Shown one piece after another: positions 41,400 through 47,807 of a DNA stretch of 47,807 nucleotides. The stretch is from NCBI GenBank assembly GCA_945876205.1, contig CAMCNL010000002.1:1-47807 (forward strand), read 5' to 3'. The position numbers and the translations under genes were made by a program. The notes below the pieces were generated by a model, which was not told the DNA's origin, ran no database searches, and saw nothing but the letters and a program-made list of their open reading frames with translations. Position 1 is the first letter of the stretch. The number at the start of each line of letters is the position of its first letter. This DNA is from Candidatus Sulfopaludibacter sp. SbA3. GTDB lineage: Bacteria; Acidobacteriota; Vicinamibacteria; Vicinamibacterales; UBA2999.

Positions 41400-44300
41400 A
41401 TGAACGAGACGACCGACATCGACGCGCTTCGCGCCAGGCTCGAAAGTTCGCGTGGGAAGGAATACTGGCGGAGCCTCGAAGCGGTCTCGGAAACGCCGGA
41501 GTTCAAGGAATTCCTTCACCGAGAATTTCCGCAGAACGCATCCGAGTGGCTCGACCCGGTGGGCCGCCGCGGCTTCCTGAAATTGATGGGCGCGTCGCTG
41601 GCGCTGGCTGGCGTGAGCGCCTGCACCCGCCAGCCCACCGAGGAGCTGGTGCCGTACGTCCGCCAGCCCGAAGAACTGGTGCCGGGCAAGCCGCTCTTCT
41701 ACGCGACCGCCATGACGTTCAACGGCGCGGGCATGGGCCTGCTCGTGGAAAGTCACGAAGGCCGTCCCACGAAAATCGAAGGCAATCCGGAGCATCCCTC
41801 GAGCCGCGGGACGACCGATCTGTTCGCGCAGGCGGCCATCCTGGGTCTGTACGATCCGGATCGCTCCCAGACGATCACCAACCTCGGCGAGATCCGGTCG
41901 TTCGGCTCGTTCGCCAACGCCATCCGCGCGGTGCTCTCGGCGCAACAGGCGAGACAGGGCGCCGGCGTCCGCATCCTGACCGAGACGGTCGCGTCGCCGA
42001 CGCTCGCGGCGCAGATCCGCGAATTCCTCACGCGTTTCCCGCAGGCCAAGTGGGTGCAGTGGGAACCGGTCGGACGCCACAACGCGCGCGAGGGCAGCCG
42101 CCTGGCGTTTGGCGACTACCTCGACGCCCAGTACGCCGTCGAGAAGGCCGACGTCATCCTCTCGCTCGACGCCGACTTCCTGTGCACCGGCGCCTCTGGC
42201 CTGAAGCACTCCCGCGCGTTTGCATCCCGCAGGCGATTTGATGGCGACCGCGCGCAAGTCAACCGCCTGTACTCAGTCGAGAGCTCGCCAACCAACACCG
42301 GCTCGAGGGCCGACCACCGCCTGCCGCTCCGCGCGTCGGAGATCGAGGCGTTCGCGCGCGCCATCGCAGCGCAGCTCGGCGTCGGCGGTGTCGCGGGCGG
42401 CACGGTACCGGAAGCTGCGAACCGCTGGATCGGTCCGCTGGTGAAAGACCTCCAGGCCAACCGCGGCCGCAGCGTCGTCATCGCTGGCGACGGCCAGCCG
42501 GCCATCGTCCACGCGCTCGCGCATGCGATGAACGATGCGCTCGGCAACGTCGGCGCGACGGTCACCTACACGCAGACCGCGGAAGCGCAGCCGATGAACC
42601 AGCGCGCGGGGCTGCAGGAGCTGGTCGGCGAGATGAACGCCAACCGCGTCGAGTTGCTGTTGATCCTCGGCGGCAATCCCGTGTACTCGGCGCCGGTCGA
42701 TCTGCGGTTCGCGGACGCGCTCGCGAAGGTTCCGCAGCGCGCGCATCTCGGCCTCTACGAAGACGAAACCGCCGCGCTCTGCCACTGGCACATCCCCGAG
42801 ACGCACTTCCTCGAGATGTGGAGCGACGTGCGATCAGACGACGGCACGGTGTCGGTCGTCCAGCCGCTGATCGCACCGCTGTACGGCGGCAAGTCGGCGC
42901 ACGAAGTGATCTCCGCGCTCGGCGCCAGCGGCGAGCGCTCGGGCTACGACCTCGTGCGCGAGTACTGGTCGAAGCAGACCGGCGTCACGATGCAGGCACC
43001 GCCTGCCGCCGCCGCACCCGCACCTGTCGCACCGACGACCCCGGCCGCGATCGCACCTGCAAACGGAGCGCAAGTCGCACTGACAGGCGGAGCCCAGCCC
43101 ACGCCGCCCGCACCGATAGCCGCGTCTCCGGTTGCGCCCGTGTCACCGTTCGATCGCGAATGGCGGAAGTGGCTGCATGACGGCGTCGTACCCAATACGG
43201 CTTTCGCGCCGCGCGCAATCGCGGTGCAGGCCAATTTCGCCGCGCAGGTTCCCGCTGGCGCCGGCGCACAGGGCAACGGCATCGAAGTCGTCTTCCGGCC
43301 CGATCCCAGCATCCACGACGGCCGCTTTGCGAATAACGCCTGGCTGCAGGAGCTGCCGAAGTCGCTCACGAAGCTGACGTGGGACAACGCCGCGTTGATC
43401 TCGCCGGCGACCGCGGCGCGCCTCAACTTAATCAGCGGCGACGTCGTCGAGCTCACACAGGGAGGGCGCACGCTGCGCATCCCGGTGTGGCTCGTGCCCG
43501 GCCACGGTCCCGACCTGCTGACGCTCAGTCTCGGTTACGGCCGCACGCGCGCGGGCCGCGCCGCCAACGGCATCGGCTTCAACGTCAACGTGCTTCGCAC
43601 GATGGCGGCGCCCGACGTGCTGACCGGCGTCGATCTCGTCAAGACCGGCGACACCTACGACCTCGCCTCGACGCAGGACCATTGGTCGCTCGAGGGACGC
43701 AACCTCGTGCGCGTCGCCACGACCGCGCAGTACGCCGCCGACCCCGACTTCGTCAAGAAGCAGGAGCTGCAGCCGCTCACCGGCCTGACGATGTACGGCG
43801 AGCACAAGTACGAAGGCTACTCCTGGGGGATGGCGATCGACCAGAACGTCTGCAACGGCTGCAACGCGTGCGTCGTCGCGTGCCAGTCCGAGAACAACAT
43901 CCCCGTCGTCGGCAAGGCACAGGTGATGAACGGCCGCGAGATGCACTGGCTGCGCATCGACCGCTACTACACGGGCGATCTCGAGAATCCGGACACCTAC
44001 CACCAGCCGATGCTCTGCCAGCAGTGCGAAGCCGCGCCGTGCGAAGTGGTCTGCCCGGTGGCTGCGACGGTGCACAACGACGAAGGCCTGAACGACATGG
44101 TCTACAACCGTTGTGTGGGTACCCGCTACTGCTCGAACAACTGCCCCTACAAGGTGCGCCGCTTCAACTTCCTTCTCTATCAGGACTGGGATACCCCGAG
44201 CCTGAAACTGCAGCGCAATCCCGACGTCACCGTGCGCAGCCGCGGCGTGATGGAGAAGTGCACCTACTGCGTGCAGCGCATCAATCACGCGCGGGTGGCC

Positions 44301-44553
44301 GCCAAGCTCGAGGATCGGGAGATCCGCGACGGCGACGTGACCACCGCGTGCGAGGCGGCGTGCCCGACGCAGGCGATCGTCTTCGGCAACATCAATGACA
44401 AGAACAGCCGGGTGTCGAAGTTGAAGGCGAGCTCGTTGAACTACGGACTGCTCGAGGAGCTCAACTCCCGTCCGCGGACGACCTATCTCGCGATCGTGCG
44501 CAACCCGAACACCGAGCTCGAGCCGGCGTCCAGCGCCGGTGAGGAGCGAACCA

Positions 44554-44561
<8 letters not shown>
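41400..44561 (+). CDS. actB: Alternative complex III subunit B, molybdopterin-oxidoreductase-like and iron-sulfur fusion
   Basis: Large periplasmic subunit of 1053 residues. The N-terminus carries a Tat-like motif [20 protein letters not shown] (twin Arg at 57-58, lipobox Cys near 75), typical of ActB. Residues about 80-520 are homologous to molybdopterin oxidoreductases, which in this complex do not bind the cofactor. An Ala/Pro/Thr-rich linker (about 525-580) precedes a second half with ferredoxin-type clusters: [11 protein letters not shown] near 817, [14 protein letters not shown] near 874, [12 protein letters not shown] near 904, and CTYC plus CEAACP further on. This fits three 4Fe-4S clusters and one 3Fe-4S, as known for the complex. 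Its stop overlaps actC by 8 bases. Confidence 0.95.
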
Positions 44562-45965
<1,404 letters not shown>

Positions 45966-45966
<1 letters not shown>

Positions 45967-46514
45967 TGGCGCACGAACACGCCGCCCCGACGCTGCACGG
46001 CCTGATGGCCGAATTCGAGAATGCCGACGCGCTGGTGGCCGCGACCAACCGCGCGCGCCTCGAGGGCTACCGCCACATGGACGCCTACTCGCCGATTCCG
46101 ATCGAGGAGCTGACCGAGGCGCTGGCACTGCCGCGCACGCGGCTGCCCATGCTCGTCCTGCTCGGCGGGATCCTGGGCGGCGCCGGCGGCTACGGCCTCG
46201 AGTACTGGTCGCAGGTGATCGCCTACCCGTTGAACGTCGGCGGCCGGCCGTTTCACAGCTGGCCCCACTTCATTCCGGTGACGTTCGAAACCACCGTGCT
46301 CGGCGCCGCGCTGGCCGCGTTTGTCGGCATGTGGGCGCTCAACAAGCTGCCGATGCCGTATCACCCGGTGTTCAACGTGCCGGCGTTTGCCCGCGCGTCG
46401 GTCGACCGGTTCTTCCTGGTGATCGAGAGCACGGATCCGAGGTTCGATCGCCACGCGACGCAGAAGTTTCTCGAGGCCCAGCATCCGGTAGGAGTGTCCG
46501 AAGTTGCGCCGTAA
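45966..46514 (+). CDS. actD: Alternative complex III subunit D (DUF3341)
   Basis: 182-residue small membrane subunit. The N-terminal cytoplasmic domain (about 1-57, HGLMAEFENADALVAATNRA) is the DUF3341 fold, followed by two helices (about 58-78 and 100-124) and a short tail. It stabilises the contact between the membrane subunits in the known complex. Longer upstream reading frame does not fit, since the actC stop overlaps the ATG. Confidence 0.93.
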
Positions 46515-47124
46515 TCTGAAGTTGATCGTGTGCCTGGCCGCGTTCGCCCTCGCGGGCTGCCGGCAGGACATGCACAACCAGCCGAAGTACCGTCCGCTGC
46601 GGGCGAGCACGTTCTTCGCCGACGGCCAGTCAGCGCGGCTGCCCGTGGCCAACACGGTGGCGCGCGGCCTGCTGCGCGAGGATTCGCTGTTGTACGAGGG
46701 CAAGGTCAACGGTCAACTGGCCGACGAATTTCCGATGCCCGTCACCGCCGAGGTGATGGCGCGCGGCCAGGAGCGTTTCAACGCGTTCTGCTCGCCGTGC
46801 CACGGCCGCACCGGCCAGGGCGACGGGATGGTGGTGCAGCGCGGCTTCCGCGCGCCGCCCTCGTATCACGAAGAGCGGCTGCGCAACGCGCCGGTTGGTT
46901 ACTTCTTCGATGTCATGACGCACGGCTTCGGCGCGATGCAGGACTATTCGGCGCAGATCCCGGTGGCCGACCGCTGGGCGATCGCGGCGTACATTCGCGC
47001 TCTTCAATACAGCCAGCATGCGACGGTGAATGACGTTCCCGTCGAACAAAGAGCCGAACTCGATAACCCGACTCGCGCGCCAGGGACGCCCGCGGGCGAG
47101 CCGGCGCCGGCGGAGGGACGCTGA
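46504..47124 (+). CDS. actE: Alternative complex III subunit E, monoheme cytochrome c lipoprotein
   Basis: 206 residues with a lipoprotein signal (MRRNLKLIVCLAAFALAGC, Cys19 lipidated), then a cytochrome c domain with CSPCH at 96-100 and a C-terminal Pro/Ala/Glu tail. It passes electrons from the complex to its acceptor. Start is TTG at 46504, with AGGAG about 10 bases upstream; it overlaps actD by 11 bases, so translation is coupled. Position and length match ActE. Confidence 0.93.
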   Translation: MRRNLKLIVCLAAFALAGCRQDMHNQPKYRPLRASTFFADGQSARLPVANTVARGLLREDSLLYEGKVNGQLADEFPMPVTAEVMARGQERFNAFCSPCHGRTGQGDGMVVQRGFRAPPSYHEERLRNAPVGYFFDVMTHGFGAMQDYSAQIPVADRWAIAAYIRALQYSQHATVNDVPVEQRAELDNPTRAPGTPAGEPAPAEGR

Positions 47125-47807
47125 TGGACGACGTGACCTACGCGCCCCCGGCCGAGGAGCTCGACTCCCGCCGCTCACGCGCGCTCATGGTCGCCGGCGT
47201 CGGCCTGGTCGGCTGCGCCATCGGCTTCATATTCGACCGCGACCACTTCTTCCGGGCCTGGCTGATCGCGTATCTGCTCTGGCTTGGCGTCGCTCTGGGA
47301 TCGATGGCGCTCCTGATGGTGCAGCACCTCTCGGGCGGAGCGTGGGGCGTATTCCGGCGCATCTTCGAAGCCTCGAGCCGGACGCTGCCGCTGCTCGCGA
47401 TCCTGTTCCTGCCGATCGTGCTCGGGATGCAGACGCTCTACCCGTGGACGCACCCCGACATCGTGGCGGCCGACGAAGTGCTGCAGCACAAGGCGCCGTA
47501 TCTGAACACCACGTTCTTCCTGATTCGCGCGCTGATCTATCTCGGCGGCTGGATCTTCACGGCGTGGACGTTGACGCGTCTCTCGCGCCGTCAGGACGAC
47601 GGCGACCAGAGCGTGAACCTCACGATCCAGCGGGTGAGTGGCGCCGGTATCGTGTTCTACGCCTTCTCGATCACCGCCGCGTCGATTGACTGGGTGATGT
47701 CGATCAACCCGCATTGGTACTCGACGCTCTTCGGCTTCATCTTTCTCGGCGGCCAGGGACTGTCGGCGCTCGCCTTTACGATTGTCGCCAGCACCTTTCT
47801 AAGCCGC
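47124..47807 (+). CDS. actF: Alternative complex III subunit F, partial (quinol-binding membrane subunit)
   Basis: The first 228 codons, open to the right edge. The sequence starts MDDVTYAPPAEELDSRRSRA, then hydrophobic helices (ALMVAGVGLVGCAIGFIF, YLLWLGVALGSMALLMVQHL, LLAILFLPIVLGMQTLYPW, FFLIRALIYLGGWIFTAW). FYAFSITAASIDWVMSINPH is a stretch typical of ActF. Start overlaps the actE stop by one base (TGATG). Full ActF is about 400 residues, so roughly half is here; the rest, and probably a terminal oxidase, lies beyond the window. Confidence 0.92.
   Translation, partial: MDDVTYAPPAEELDSRRSRALMVAGVGLVGCAIGFIFDRDHFFRAWLIAYLLWLGVALGSMALLMVQHLSGGAWGVFRRIFEASSRTLPLLAILFLPIVLGMQTLYPWTHPDIVAADEVLQHKAPYLNTTFFLIRALIYLGGWIFTAWTLTRLSRRQDDGDQSVNLTIQRVSGAGIVFYAFSITAASIDWVMSINPHWYSTLFGFIFLGGQGLSALAFTIVASTFLSR

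Overview
The window is a GC-rich bacterial chromosome segment built around the replication origin. Both the gene content and the signals in the DNA show this: rpmH-rnpA-yidD-yidC-jag-mnmE-mnmG-rsmG-parA-parB run leftward, dnaA-dnaN-gyrB-gyrA run rightward, DnaA boxes and an AT-rich patch lie on either side of dnaA, and two parS centromere sites lie next to parA. Wzm/Wzt glycan export, a heptose nucleotidyltransferase, lipoprotein signals and an alternative complex III operon point to a Gram-negative, respiring organism. I infer Acidobacteriota, perhaps the Vicinamibacteria lineage. This rests on gene order and on a palindromic element in mnmE that I recall from that group, and it is not proven.

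Left arm (1-20.2 kb, all minus strand, read away from the origin). Moving away from the origin: ribosomal protein L34 and RNase P protein, the YidD/YidC membrane insertase pair and the RNA-binding protein Jag. Next come the MnmE/MnmG tRNA-modification pair, the 16S rRNA methyltransferase RsmG and the ParA/ParB segregation pair. The F1 sector of ATP synthase follows (atpH-A-G-D-C, with no Fo genes). A Wzm/Wzt polysaccharide ABC exporter with RfaE2, the transcription-repair coupling factor Mfd and the first 24 codons of a secreted protein end the arm. Many junctions are ATGA-type overlaps, so most of the arm is probably a few long operons.

Origin (about 20.2-22.05 kb). Three DnaA-box-like 9-mers lie just upstream of dnaA. 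The dnaA-dnaN gap holds the AT-rich patch, another DnaA box and a clear sigma70-type promoter for dnaN.

Right arm (22-47.8 kb). dnaN, gyrB, gyrA and a small lipoprotein are on the plus strand, with no recF between dnaN and gyrB. A minus-strand block rsmI-glmU-glmS-pcrA (amino-sugar/UDP-GlcNAc synthesis plus a repair helicase) follows. A DUF885 metallopeptidase-like protein, an FmdB zinc ribbon, galU, and serS followed 8 bp later by its own substrate tRNA-Ser(UGA) come next. After a zinc-ribbon protein of unknown role, the window ends in the alternative complex III operon actABCDE and partial actF, a quinol:electron-acceptor oxidoreductase.

No phage, IS element or CRISPR array is visible, and no gene-free stretch exceeds 300 bp. 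The least ordinary signals are a 108-bp near-perfect palindrome carried in frame inside the mnmE GTPase domain, intergenic palindromes in the left arm, and parS sites placed against the parA promoter and inside the rsmG coding end. Also notable are a gyrA quinolone-site variant and paired hairpins between gyrB and gyrA. I see no evidence of a wholly new system here.
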